From positions 1,488,001 to 1,552,000 of the forward strand of contig NC_063156.1 of NCBI RefSeq assembly GCF_020921035.1: a stretch of 64,000 nucleotides of DNA, written 5' to 3'. The stretch's first letter is position 1, and every line of letters begins with the position of its first letter. Of the stretch, positions 24,566 through 37,057 are shown one piece after another. The translations under genes were made by a program, and so were the position numbers. The DNA is from Rhodamnia argentea (lineage: Eukaryota; Streptophyta; Magnoliopsida; Myrtales; Myrtaceae). The notes beneath the pieces were generated by a model, which worked only from the letters and a program-made list of their open reading frames with translations, had not been told where the DNA came from and made no database searches.

Positions 24566-24689
24566 CTACAATGCAAATGTTTTGCAATGAATTAAGGCTA
24601 GTTTGCAATAGAAAGTCATCATATGCTAATGACCATGTTAGTCCTTAAAAGGGAAACGAACATTATCCCCACACTTGGATGAGGCTGGG

Positions 24690-25080
24690 CTAGAGAAGAG
24701 ATCACACATTCAGTTGCCAGATTAGATGGCCATCACTGGCATCTTACAACTATAATCGAAAGGGAGCTGGTCGTGCCTTATTGGACCGAGCTTGGCCCAA
24801 TGGCGTCTTATTTTACGCGCCCCACCTCGCCATTCACTTAGTTTCCTGTGTTACTTTGCCTCAGCGTGGGACATTAGAATCCCTTGAAAAAAAAAATCAC
24901 CACCAAACAAGTCCACGAGAAACACTACCATGTAATAGCCACATCAAGCCACGTATTGGTCACAACTCGTTCGTGTCGTGCTGTTCGCCTGTTTGTAATA
25001 GTAAATGCGTAAAATTTACAACTCGTGACATGAGCGATGAGTGACGCTACATCAACATGTCATGTGATATAACCGTTAAT
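24690..25080. repeat. Direct repeat within the Lsi2 duplication tract (copy 1)
   Basis: The stretch from about ACACATTCAGTTGCCAGATT onward, including TTATTGGACCGAGCTTGGCC, recurs at about 25850-26215. It marks a local tandem duplication that carried Lsi2 exon-3 sequence. Confidence 0.75.
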
Positions 25081-25123
25081 TCAGTCAAAGTTCTATGGTC
25101 CCCAATGATTATGCCTTTATTAT

Positions 25124-25390
25124 CTAACTAATAAGTGTTGAACCTACAACTACCGCTACGATCGTAAAAAGGACTCCGAATTAACTTTAGACCCCTCCAA
25201 ATTCTTAAGTTGCAAGCAAGACGAGGCGAGCGGCAAGCATGCTCGCAAACAATCAAGTTGGAGATCGAACCCAAGAGCGAAAGGTTTCCAGCCACGGTAC
25301 TGACCCAAGCAAGAATAAGCCATGCCTTCTTGATATCGTCTCGTGACACGAAAGCTGTTGAATCTGCTGATCTTGCTCCTAGCAATAAAA
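25124..25390 (-). pseudogene. Lsi2 exon-3 copy, frameshifted, acceptor lost
   Basis: The frame encodes LLLGARSADSTAF, then [19 protein letters not shown] and LSLLGS. A 4-base insertion near 25177-25185 shifts the end of the frame. The CAG acceptor seen in the intact genes has become AAT at the matching position. Confidence 0.78.
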
Positions 25391-25552
25391 TTGGGAATAA
25401 GTTTACCCGAAATGCCATGACTTTTGTATACCGTTTACTTGGGTGCTATAACCTTTTTTTCGCTCATTCGAATGCCACAAATTTGAAAAATAGATCGCTT
25501 AAATACCATCGGCGATTTTTCTTGCTGGAATCTGATCACTTAAGTGCCATTA

Positions 25553-25713
25553 GCTGCAAACAAGATGAGGCGAGCGACGAGCCTGCTCACAAACAATCGC
25601 GTCAGCGGCCGAGCCCAAGAGCGAAATGTTTCCAGCCACCCAAGCCAGAATCGGCCATGCTTTCTTGATATCGTCTCGGGACATGAAAGCTTTGGAATCT
25701 CCTAGTAATAACC
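25553..25713 (-). pseudogene. Lsi2 exon-3 copy, truncated and deleted
   Basis: This copy starts after CAG and encodes [20 protein letters not shown], then LAWVAGN and [20 protein letters not shown]. Two in-frame deletions remove the ARFAD and STV equivalents. It stops matching after the serine-proline-histidine region. It probably pairs with the exon-2 remnant at 26826-27011 as one dead gene copy. Confidence 0.75.
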
Positions 25714-25849
25714 CTGCAATGCAAATGTTTTGCAGCGGATTAAGCCTAGTTTGCAAAAGAGAGTCGTCATATGCTAAGCCATGTTAGGCCTTAAAAGTGA
25801 AATGGATACGATCCCTGCATTCGGAAGAGATTGAACTAGAGAAGAGACC

Positions 25850-26215
25850 AATACACGTTCAGTTGCATGATTAGATGGCCGTCACTGGAATCTTACAACT
25901 ATAACTGAAAGTGAACCGGTCGTGCCTTATTGGACCGGGCTTGGCCCAATGCGTCTTGCTTTACACGCCCCCACCTCGCCATTCACTTAGCTTCCTTTGT
26001 TATTTTGCCTGAGCGTGGGACATTGCCATCCCCTAACATTTTATTTCACCACCAAACAAATCCACAAGAAACCGTGCTATGTAACAGCCACATCAAGCGA
26101 TATTGATCACAACGTATGTGCCGTTGGCGTATTTCTATCAGGAAATGCGTAAAAATTATGATATACTCAATGAGTGAAGCCACATCAACATGTCACGTGA
26201 TATAACCATTACCTA
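25850..26215. repeat. Direct repeat within the Lsi2 duplication tract (copy 2)
   Basis: Partner of about 24690-25080, sharing the segment from ACGTTCAGTTGCATGATTAG through TTATTGGACCGGGCTTGGCC to the phrase CATGTCACGTGATATAACC. Confidence 0.75.
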
Positions 26216-26825
26216 GTAGATTTTCTCCATAGATGTGAAAATGCAAATTATGGATATATTGATAGGATTTGATGGACCTAGTTTTTATTCGGATTTCATG
26301 ATTAACCCATCATTATCCAAAAGAAAGAAAACATAATTAATCTGGTAATAACGTTGTTTTCTTTAGAGTTTAGTCATTTAATAGATCCACTTACTTCTCC
26401 ACGACGTAGGCTTTTAGTAACTCCTCTCAGCGAAGCTAAAACAAAGTTCGTTAGGCATGTTAACTAAAAGGGGCTTGAGAGGAAATGTATGAAGAATTTG
26501 TAACATACGAATGATTTGGGAATCTTACAAAAATCCTTATTTGTCACTTGTTACGTGATCTGTCTATCTCAACAGGTAACACAGTTAAGAATCTCTCTTC
26601 CCCTCGCAATGCGAGAAACAATAGCTTTCTATCAAGACGCCTATTGGACCAATTCTGCATTTGAAAAGCAAGCAACAAACGACCGCTCAGGATATTAGAT
26701 GATCTTCCCACATTTCCAGACAGACTCGGTCTCACGGATGCAAAGAACGAAGAAGTCAATCTAACCCATCCGAACAAAGCATATTAGCCATTCTTTTTCT
26801 CGTTAGCAAAGAGATCATGTAAAAG

Positions 26826-27011
26826 ACATTCGAGACGAAATTGGAGAGCACAACGAAAACGAGGGCAAGAACAGCGATGCCACGCGCACTAGCGACCTGC
26901 GGGTATCTCTTCGTGTACTCCCAAAGCAAAGATGGGACCCCGGTTCTTTCGAATCCTTCGACAGAGATGAAAATCCCGCAAAAGAATACCATGAGCTAGG
27001 GAACATGAAAC
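26826..27011 (-). pseudogene. Lsi2 exon-2 copy, frameshifted, donor lost
   Basis: The frame encodes MVFFCGIFISVEGFERTGVP, then SARGIAVLALVFVVLSNFVS. A 4-base insertion near 26992-26998 shifts the frame after the preserved CAG acceptor. The terminal CCAACAG|GT of the functional exons is replaced, so the donor is gone. Intron-like DNA at 26600-26770 matches 27965-28125 inside intron 2 of the intact gene, showing that intron sequence was duplicated too. Confidence 0.78.
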
Positions 27012-27348
27012 CTGAATCAAAACAAACGTGGTCGATTGATTCACTGGCATGCTTCTAGGAAAGCGAAGAAGGCAGGAATGAACCGAACTGCGCACCGAAC
27101 AAGTAAGAGTGATTCTAATATGTATATGTAAAAACTGAAATTAATTCATGAGGATGCCTTTTGACCCCTCTGAAGCTCCCTAAAGCTCCATAAAGCAGCT
27201 GATCACAAAAACTAAGTTAAAGCTTTGCCCTTTCCCTCCGCGCGAGTGCTCCATTAGTCCAAGTCACTACAACACTCTCGTCATATGCAGTTCTATCATC
27301 AGCAAAATTTGCAGCCTCTGAGAATTGTGTGATCATACTCACTGTCAT

Positions 27349-30300
27349 TTAACTAATAAGTGTTAAACCGGCGACGGTCACTAAAATCGTGGAAGGGACT
27401 CCGAACTTGAGGTGCCTCCAAAAGCTTAAGTTGTAAGCAAGATGAGGCGAGCGGCGGGCCTGCTCGCACACGATCAAGTTGGCGGCTGACCCCAGGAGTG
27501 AGAGGTTTCCGGACACAGTACTGACCCAAGCCAGAATCAGCCATGCCTTCTTGAGGTCGTCTCGCGTCCTGAAAGCTTTCGAATCCGCGAATCTTGCCCC
27601 TAGCAGTAAAACTGCAATTGTAATGAATTAAAGCAAGTTTGCACTAGAAAAGATCATCATATGTTATGACCATTTTGAAACTTAAAAGTGATATGGATAT
27701 GATCCCTGCATTTGGATGGGGTTGGACTGGAGAAGAGATCACACATTCAATTGCTAGATTGACATTTTCATAGTTTAATAACTGTGGCAAATTGGAATCC
27801 CAGAACGACGTATTCATCTCAAAGCATGTGCGGCTAATCTATTTTTTTATTGTAAATGTGTAAAAGTCACAATAAATGATGTATTTAATTAGTGACACCA
27901 TATCAATATGCTACATGATATACGCATTGCATAATACTAATAGGCCTTTTCCAAACTTAATATAAGCATTACTTCGCGAAACAATGGTTAGTCAATTTCA
28001 AGACGCCTATCGGACCAAATCTACATTTAAAACACGACCAACAAACGACCGTGTCAAGATACTAGATGCTCTTCCCATTGTTCCAGGACGGACTCGCAAA
28101 TTACAAGAACAAGGAGCGCAATCTAACAACATGATTACCAAAACAGTCCTAAATCTATTATAATCGTTTCAATTCGGTCATAAACTTTATTTTTGCTAAT
28201 TGAGTCATGAACCTTTTGCATTTATGTCGGTTCAGTCCATTTAGCCGGTTAGCGCTAATGTGACCAAATTTTAATAATATTTTTTCAAAATTTTAATTAA
28301 ATTTTATTTTATTTTTCTTCCTTCTTTACTTTTGTTTGTGGTCGACAAGGGTTGCCGGAGCTCCTCGCATAGCCTCGCGCGATGGTCGAGGCCGTGAGCA
28401 AAGGCAACCTTGCCCACAACCGGCAAGGCCATGGCCACCTTCGCCCACCGCCGACAAGTCTCGGGTGAGGCCAATATCTCCCATGAGGCGCGACAGCCTT
28501 GCCGGCCGCTGTCGAAGGTGGCCATGTCCTTGCCGGCCGCAGGTGAGGCCGCCTTCGCTCACAGCCAGCAAGGCTATGGTGAGGTTGCCCTCTCCCCGGG
28601 CGAGGGGCCACGACCCTCACCGGCCACAAACAAGAGCAAAGAAGGAAGAAAAAGGAAAAAAGTAAGTAAAAAGTAAATAAAATATTATTGAAAATTGGCC
28701 ATGTCATTATTAGCTAGCTAAATGAAGCGAATTGGCAAAAATATGAAAGGTTTAGGACTAAATTAGCCAAAAAAAAGATTTATGATTGACAATAAATTTA
28801 GGACTGTTTTGGTAATTTTTTCCTTAGCAAGAAATCCCGTGTGTCAAACAAAGCCTTTCTTCCTTTTCTTACAGGAGAAAAACCTAGGAAAGACTCTGGC
28901 CATACAAACAACTCTGGAATAGCGCTACTTTTGGGAAATCCTAGACAAGAGAAATGGTGGCTGCAGCGATGTCTTCACATATAAAATGTAGGTGCAGGTG
29001 TCTCACAGGATTCTGCAGGTCGGGCCACTGCCACCTTCTTGTTGGATATATCCACCATAGCTTTGTTGCAGAAGTTCCCTCCCCTAATGGCATAGGCTTA
29101 AACTTGATCACTCTCTCCCTTTTAAGGATGAAAACCTAGGGTTCATCAGCATACCAGAAGCCGCGGTGAAAGCAACGACCACTCAGCCCCCCCGACTACT
29201 TATGCTTTTGGTCATTGAGCAAAATCTATGTCTAAAGTATATTTTCTACATTTAAAGTCCGAAATGCAGGAGTTTACATTGCAGTCAGATAAAAAGGTAA
29301 GTAATCTGCATTCGATTGACATATCAATCTTCCTAGTTCTTAAAGTTCCTTGTGACAACATGTTTGTTCTACGTCAACTCCGCCCATTTGAGGATAAAAA
29401 CCAAGATGTTAAAAAAAATTCAAGATGTTTCAACGTGGATCTTGGACTTATGAATGGTTGTAATGCATCATGAAATTCCGTTTTCTGCATTAAATATTGA
29501 TAGTAGGCGTGATTTTCTATGTCAATAGTGTGCTGAAGAATGCATAAGATAGTTCCTCACGAGTAAAGTGACATACCTGTTGGGACATTGGAGACAGAAT
29601 TGGAGAGGACAAGGATGACGAGGGCGAGAACAGCGACGCCTTTCGCACTCGTGACCTGCACATATCCCTCCGCAAAAGCCCAAAGCGAAGATGGGATTCC
29701 GGTTCCTTCGAATCCTTCGACGGTGATGAACATCCCGGAAAAGAATACCAAGAGGGAATATGAAACCTAAATCAAATCGAATGTGTTCAGACAAAGGAGT
29801 GAACTGTTTCACTTGCTTATTTTCACATAAGCATAAATGAAAATACACGTAACTTCTAACACACTTCAAATTAGTGGATTTGGGATTTCTTTTTTCATTT
29901 TTTGTTTTCTCATAAGGTAAAAGAACAAGAGAAGGAGCATCAACTTCCTAATTTTGTATGCAAGGAACTTATATATTTAACTTTTTTGAATTTATGGGCC
30001 CGAAAAAGAGAGAAGGTGATGACAATGTCGAACTGATGATTCATGTGCAAGTTCTATTCTGGAACTCTCGCCTTCCTCGTATCTAGAAGGATTTTGCTAG
30101 TATAGCAGTATTTAGACCACCATAAGAGTAATAGTATGTTATGAGCCACAAATCATTGAAAAAACAGACACCATAATGATTTATAATAATTTATAAATTT
30201 ACCTTTTTGTGGCCTAGAACATACTGTTATTCTCATGATAGATTAAAGACTGTCACTAGATCATTTCTCCACATAGAAATTACTATTTATCAAATCGTGA

Positions 30301-32574
30301 CAAGTTGTTAGAACTTCTATCTTCCTCACTGGACACCAATGCTACTTACTTGTGTTTAAAAACATGCAAGTCTTCGTAGTTATTAAAAGGAAAAAGCCAC
30401 TAAAAACCTTAAATTATATTCATTGTGACACATTTACTCTAAATTTTTTCTGGTGACACCAAAAAGTTCAAACTTGTATCCATGTGACTCATTTACTCCA
30501 AATTTTTTTTTTGTCGCACTAAAAATCCCAAGCTTTTACCCATGCGACACATTCACTCAATTTTTTTTGTAACATCAAAAACCCCAAATTTGTAGGCGTG
30601 TGAAACATTTATCCCAATTGGATTTTTGGGGTCAAAAAAAAAATTGGGGGTAAATGTGCCACATAGGTAAAAGCTTATGGTAAATGTGTTACTTGGGCAA
30701 GATCAGGATTTTGGGTGTCACAAAAAAAAATTGAAGTAAATTTGTCACAACAAACATAATTTAGGGTTTTTGATGACTTTTACCCTTCTTTAAAATGTAC
30801 TCCCAAGGAAAGGTAGCTAGGGGAAGGTGAAGGCGAAATTATAGGAAAATGGCTTTATAAATGACCTGTTAGATTTGAAGTGGGCAATAAATTGAGTAGA
30901 TCATATTTCAATATCCAATACTAACAGCAAAACTACCAAAAAAGTCCTAAACTCGGTTGTACTTGTGTCAAGTCATCTTAAATCCTTCAATTTGGTCAAT
31001 TTAGTCCTAAGCTGTTGCACTTGTGCCAATTTAGTCTTAAACCTTCAATTGTGCCAATTGAATTCTAAATCTTTTGACTTTTTGTAAATTTAATTCTAAA
31101 CATTTTGACGATTTGTCAAAATTAGTCAAAAAAAAGAAAGGAAAGAAAAAAAGAAAAGGAAAAAGAAAAAAAACCATTTTTTTTTTCAAAACTCATCCAC
31201 ATTTGCATCGGCCGTACTATGTAGGACGACTGGCATCGGCTGGCCCGTAACGTCAACGATTTCTTGTCAAAATTAACCGAAATGACTAAATTGGCAATCG
31301 TCAAAATGATTAGAATTAAATTAACAATAAGTCAAAAGATTTATGATTCAATTGGCACAATTAAAAGGTTCAAGACTAAATTGTTTAAGATTAAATTGAC
31401 ACAATGCAATAAATTTAGGACTAAATTAATCAAATTGAATATTTATGGCTGAACTAGTACAAGTACAATGAGCTTAGGATTTTTTTAAGTAATTTCCCCC
31501 GATAATAATGCTTTATAAATCAATCTTAGTAGACTTAGCATTATTCGAATGAAAGAAAGACACTTTTCGCGAAGGAAACTTCACCTTCGCTAGGGATGGT
31601 TGAGCGTCCTCGAAACCGAGAGCGATTAGGGCAAGAGCTGCGCCGGTCGCCGTCCATGACATATTGAGACCCATCAATAGAGAAACTAACATTCCTACCA
31701 CGACCAAATATACACAAGTCTTCCACAATATCCTCCTCCATTTCCCTGACGTGTTTTCTACAACGTCGTACTCCGACATCTCATGGACGACCAGATGTGT
31801 CGTTTCGCGTTCTTCCAAGGACACTCCGCTCTCGAGACCTGGTGTGTCTGCATGTCCCGCATTTCGGTTCTCGTTCAGGTTCGAGGGTACATGGAACATG
31901 GTGGCGGGCAGAAGCATCTGCGTGTTCACATCTCCCTCGTCCTCCTTTCGAATGGACAACACTTTCCAATACATGACCAAGAGGACGAGTGCATTCAACA
32001 CGAGCCCTACCAGCACTGCCGGAAGCATCCCTGTCATGAAGCTCCCAAAACTGAACAGCGCACTCTCGACGGCAATCACCAAGTTTTGAGGGTTCCCTAT
32101 TGGAGTCGCCGACGACCCGATATTCGCGCTCGAAGCGAGCGCTAGCAAAAGCGGGTGGGGCGGGATGTTCTCTTGCCTGGCAATCTTGAGCACGAACTCG
32201 GTCAAGACCACGCACGAAGTGTCGTTTGTGAAGAGCGCGCTCGAAACAGCAGAAACCACGCAGATTCGGCACATCAGGTCCTTTGCGCCCATGCTCTTCC
32301 ATGAGAGAAACATCCCCAAGTATTGGAACATGTCTGCTCTTTCAAGGTACACACTCACCACCATTGTCCCGAAGAGAAGAGCAAGTACTTGTAGGTCTAT
32401 CGCATCATAAGCATCGACCGGGTCTAGAATTCCAAAGACCACCATTAACAGCGCTCCAAGAAGCGAACCCGCAGTTCGTCCAATGGGAAGAAATGGAACA
32501 ACTGGAAAAACAGCCAAGACCCAGAAGATTGCAAAGGCTATTGAGCCAAGAATCACTTTGACCACAGAACTCAT
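27349..32574 (-). CDS. LSI2: Lsi2-like (ArsB/NhaD-type) efflux transporter, gene A
   Basis: Exons 31585-32574, 29577-29766 and 27349-27611 (990+190+263 nt) give 480 aa with closed phase. The product is a polytopic membrane protein starting [20 protein letters not shown]. It has the family motifs [30 protein letters not shown] and [20 protein letters not shown] (about 149-168). A hydrophilic central loop precedes WRRILWK, and the C-terminal part has [12 protein letters not shown] and CEQARRSPH. Plant Lsi2 is known as a plasma-membrane exporter of silicic acid and also moves arsenite; the actual substrate here is unknown. The length is close to the roughly 470 aa of cereal Lsi2. Both introns are large (1818 and 1965 nt) and carry transposons, unlike paralogue B. 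Three exon-level remnants lie just downstream. Confidence 0.9.
28133..28820. mobile_element. M1-family foldback element in intron 2 of Lsi2 gene A
   Basis: The left terminus is GATTACCAAAACAGTCCTAA then ATCTATTATAATC. The right terminus, inverted, is AATTACCAAAACAGTCCTAA then ATTTATT. A/T-rich inner arms flank a GC-rich core (28340-28620) containing repeated GGCCATG, GCCGGC and GGCAAGG motifs. The open frames in the core look like by-products of composition. Confidence 0.75.
30388..30787. mobile_element. Small inverted-repeat element in intron 1 of Lsi2 gene A
   Basis: Left end AAAAAGCCACTAAAAACC; right end inverted AAAAGTCATCAAAAACCC. Internally it carries several diverged copies of a 60-70 base unit built on CATTTACTC(T/C)AAATTTTTT followed by CACCAAAAA. 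Confidence 0.65.
30928..31502. mobile_element. M1-family element in intron 1 of Lsi2 gene A
   Basis: Left CTACCAAAAAAGTCCTAAAC; right inverted TTACTTAAAAAAATCCTAAG. Inner subrepeats of the type AATTTAGTCCTAAAC occur in both orientations. The GC-rich core is short here. Confidence 0.7.
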
Positions 32575-32699
32575 CGTTCTTTTGGAGCCAAATGGATTGA
32601 AAATTTCAGGCTCTTTACAAGTTCAGGATAAGGGCCCTCTCTTTGGTTGTACCATCCTAACTTTGGGAGTGAAGTTGGGAGTTTTGTGCCAAAGAATGA

Positions 32700-33900
32700 C
32701 AAAAGGCAATCAGGTTTTGAGAGACTGAGATTTCATGCCTCACCAAATGCATGTGGGAGAGATGGTGAAAAGAATAGAATGGAGCGGCAAAAACGATAAA
32801 GGAAAAGAGACAAATAAGGAAGATCTTGGCCATCAAACAACGAGGGAGATGATTATGCGACTGTTCTTAATTTATGTGAAACTAACAGTTTATTCTGGCT
32901 AAAAAAAATAAAAAATGAGAAGTTATCATTGCTTTTGGGATCCACTCCTTTAAAAATTTATACCCCACAATATACTGTCACTTTCCCAATCACCTAAAAA
33001 TTGTTACGTTGTGCAAGCCTATTCATGAACAACGGTTCTCTCGTCTTTGGATAGGCCTTCAAATGGGAATAAAGTTTGTAATCTTTCTTGGCGATTTTGA
33101 TTGGTGCGTCAACTATACATCCTAGAAGAGTTTGACATGAAAAAAAAAAGACGTTTTGTATGAGCAGGAGCAGCTAAGTGATATTCGAAATAAGACGGAC
33201 CTCATAGCTACTCGACATTGCCGCGGGGGACCAGGAATTGAGGTGAGATTGGAGCTTCCTTTACCTTCATTTTTTTTATTTTTTTTCCCGATTTTTCCCA
33301 TTCTCAGGGGAAGTTGGCCTCATGCAAGGATTGGTTCTTCCATTATTCCATATGTGGTCGTTTGGTGGGTAACGGTACGGTCGAAAGATACATGGAGAGG
33401 ACAAGAAAATATCGGGTGGTCCTGGACCGCCTCTCCACTCACGTGGGATCAATTGAAAATAAATGCTGTCACAGACCGGTGCTTCCCTGGATCCTCGGTG
33501 TGGTTACGTAAGGGTTACCTCATCAGATAAGGGAAATTTCTCTCTTACGAGGAACTTCGCGGCCCGTCCATTTATTTGATATACAGAGACAGCAGGTTCC
33601 ATGGATAAGTTCCTTATTTTTAACATGCCGATAGCCGCCCGCCTTAAGTCTCCAATTGCTGAAAGGCAGGGAATACTCTCGAAGTTTTACAAACCGTAGT
33701 TCGGACAAAATAGTTTAAAAACTTGCTTAGGTCCATCCACAAACTACCATGTGATGGACCAAAATTTTCGTGGCATATATGATTATGTTGAGCTATGTAA
33801 CTATTACAATATTTCGTCATCTAATGCAATTGCCGGTTCTATTCGGACCGTTTCACGGATGGACTTGGGGTTTGATTGTGTACATGAGGTTAGGGGACAA
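32700..33900. other. Upstream region of Lsi2 gene A, no other gene
   Basis: Presumed promoter and intergenic DNA. No convincing TATA box could be chosen. Open frames at 33156-33530 match nothing I recognise. Confidence 0.4.
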
Positions 33901-33949
33901 AGATAATCATAAACTTGTGGATGCTGAGGAGCTTCCCATCTTGGTCTGA

Positions 33950-34440
33950 ATTAGCGGTGAGCATGGGTCCATGGTAGAGTCGAAAATTGGACCGAACCGG
34001 CTATAGGAATCAGCCCCGGTTCCAGGTTTCCACGGTTATAGGTTCAATTTCCGACTCCAAAAACAGTGAAACCGGTGATTGTGCGGTTTTGTTCTCGGTT
34101 CCTAGGTAAGAACTAAATCAGGAACATTTTTATGTTGCATGTTTTGAAATTTTTATTGTCTATTTTATTTTACAAAACTATCTTTTATGAATAAACGGGG
34201 ATTTTTGTTGTTGCGTTCACTTTCGTTTTCTTAACTAAAAAATGAAACAAAAAAAAAAAAAAGAAATTTCCCAACTCTCTGGTAGACCCTAGAACCGATA
34301 GACATGGTAGGTTTCAAGTTTCAAAAACTATGAAATCGTTCCCAATAGAATAGTATCCATGTTCCATGTGAGATTTGAAACGACTCTAAAACCGCTCACT
34401 CATAATTTGAACCGAAAAACCGAATCCTTTTTTAAGAAAA
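33950..34440. repeat. Probable degenerate transposon remnant
   Basis: Repeated short motifs of the type ACCGGTT, GGTTCC and GAACCGAAAAACCG occur in both orientations, a pattern seen in old plant inverted-repeat elements. Ends are not definable. Confidence 0.35.
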
Positions 34441-35129
34441 AATAATATTTCATGTCAACCTCAAATTAAAGGTAGATAAGACATCCTGCTCAACATTGAT
34501 CAAGAGTTGTTCTGGTTTTAACCCAGTTCATCGAGCACGAGCTACCTCTGGGGGCCATTCGTTAAGCAAGAGTTTGGAGGGAGACAACATGTACGTGCAG
34601 GAGGACGTACGAAAGGGAGCAAAAACGAAATTTTTTCTTCTTGGGGCCAGACATTGAGCAAGAGAGAGCCTGGAGAGAAGATCATTTGCACGAGCAGATG
34701 GATGTTTGGCGGGTCTAACCCCCCCTCATAGAAAGTTAGTTTTGACTGGAAAGCAGCCAGACATGTTTAGCTTGTGTGAGAAAGAGAAGGGAGAGAGAGA
34801 CACACCCACAACAGATTGAAAATTGGAGTTAACAAGAACCCTCCATTTGATATATGATATCGATATAGTTGATTATCTATCTAGATCAGAGTAAACTAAA
34901 TACACATGCACAAGAATTATCCAAAAAGCCTAGACGAAATCATAAATATAATATTTGGTAGACTAAATTATTTCAATTCTTTGGACCGAAACAATTAGAG
35001 AACCATCTTCTACTCGAGATGGATATAACCAAGGCCCACGTGGCCTTATGCAATCAAATAGTTGCGTGATCTCTAGCTACCCATATATTCACATGCATCT
35101 ACTGTCTACACCTACTACTTAGCGAGCGT

Positions 35130-35735
35130 GACATGCGAGCCATCACTAAATTCAACAGCGGGGGTCAAGCCCTCCCCAAATCCGACAAGAGCGACCCTCG
35201 CCCACGTGATCGAGGATTGCTCCGACCGGATCTAGCAAGGGCTTGACCCTCGCAACCTAGGCCAAGATCGCCCTGCGTCGGGCAAGGGTCGCCATCACCG
35301 GACACTGGGCAAGGGCCTACGAGCCCTCGCTAGATCCAACTGCAGGGGTCAAGCCCTCACCAAAAGTCAACCAGGGCAATCCTCACCTGGGTGAGGATCG
35401 CCCTTGTCAGATTTAGGGAGCACTCGACCTTCGGAGCTTGGGGGAGGACTGGCATACCCTAGGCGAGGGCGACCCTCGTCGGATCTAGCGAGGGCTCCAC
35501 CCTCGCGGGGCCACAATGAAAAAATAAGATACAAAGAAAATACTAAATACAAAAGAAAATATTAAAACATTCTAAATTTTGTCCACGAGCCGCTGGCCAT
35601 CGTACATGTCACACAATTGAATTGATTTTTGGCCAAAATCAACCACGTAGATTAAATTGACAAATCGAAAAAGGATTGAATCGGCACAAATGTAACAGAT
35701 TTTGAGACTTTATTTTGTACTTTTCCCAACAGATT
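35130..35735. mobile_element. M1-like element, left end unclear
   Basis: A GC-rich core at 35160-35520, with many GGCGAGGGCGACCCTCG-type repeats, is followed by the usual M1 right arm: AAATTGACAAAT, GAATCGGCACAAATG, GAGACTTTATTTTGTACTTTT. The left terminal repeat was not found. Confidence 0.5.
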
Positions 35736-36186
35736 TAGTCTGCATGTCTAATAACATGATATTTTGAAATGTTGTGTGATTACGTACTCGAATAAAATGG
35801 TCTCTATGATGAAATCTACACAATTGGATAGGGTTATTTTAGGACGCAAATTCGTTCCAAGGTGATTGTCTTTGTCGGAGACGTAGATGATCGATATTGT
35901 CCACCGAACCATGAGACCAACTGATCCGACAGAGCTCTCGCTGTCCACGTCATAGCTCTCCGTTTCACGGCTCCACGGCCGTCGTCGTGGAGCTTATGAA
36001 GCCATGCGTGTGGGTATCTAATATTCCCTCGCTCGCCATATATGTCCATCGAGCGTAGTGCGAAGCTACGGAACATGGCTAGGGTTAGATTGTTGGATTC
36101 CCGATCCGCACACAATAGACTTCTCTAATTCGATTTTACAGGGCTAACCAACCTTTACATTGCTAAATTACCGTCGATGAGCCGCC

Positions 36187-36900
36187 TTGAATCCGTTTGT
36201 TTCGCAAAAAATCAACCTCTTAAAAAGGTTTTCCTAGAGCTAATTCATCGTATCGCTTATAAAAATATGGGAACGAAAAATATTTCCATCGTCTCGAAAA
36301 AGTTCAGATATAAATTATTGTCGGCAGTGAAAAAAAAAAATTGACTAATTATTCTAATCAACAAACCCAATCTGTTTTTTTTTTTTTTGGAAAATATTTA
36401 GATAAGAATTGATAACCTGAAATTAGTTATCAATTTAATCAAAAAGAAATTGAAAAACAACTCAAATTAAGGTTGGTAGTTTGACACGGGAGTTGGTAAC
36501 TTTTAGATGTCAGCGAGCTAAGCAAATAATAGTTGGTAAATTGAACAGATAATGATAATGTTCCAGATGACTAAATAAACAACGGTAAGTGACTCAAATA
36601 AGAGTTTGTGATCTAATTAGACAAAAAAAAGTTGGTAAACCACCGTAAGTAAAGTTGATCATTATATAGAGTTGGTAATTTCACACGTTGATAGGCTGCC
36701 CAAATAAAAGTTGATGATTGATTTGAACAGCTAAAATATTTTTAAAAAAAACAATCAAATAACTCTTGGTAATTTGAGAAATAAGGATTGGTAACTAAGT
36801 AACAAGTTATTGGACAAGCAATATACGAGCCACAACTTTTTTTTACCAACTGTTACTTGATATTTACCAATGTTTACAGAAATTTAGTGATGGGAAAGTT
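36187..36900. mobile_element. GTTTGTTTC-family end plus GTTGGTAA-rich repeat
   Basis: GTTTGTTTCGCAAAAAATCA at 36197 and the following 150 bases resemble 51180-51385. From 36410 the phrase GTTGGTAA or TTGGTAATTTGA recurs about ten times at irregular spacing. No coding potential. Confidence 0.45.
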
Positions 36901-37057
36901 TTCCATTTTTTTTTATTAAAGGGAAGAACAGAAATTTGCAACCTGATGTAGAGTCTCGCCTCTTCAGTGAATTATCAAATGAAACACACTTGTAACCAGC
37001 AGCCAGAAAAAGTTTGCCTGCGAAAAGCAAACTTCACAGGACGCATTGGGGATAATA

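Noticed and set aside
28304-28707. Several overlapping frames of 73-132 codons
   Set aside because: All six frames are open because the element core is GC-rich; compositional artefact.
31781-32302. Long minus frame of 173 codons overlapping Lsi2 gene A
   Set aside because: It is an out-of-frame shadow of exon 1; the overlapping frame has the full set of transporter motifs.
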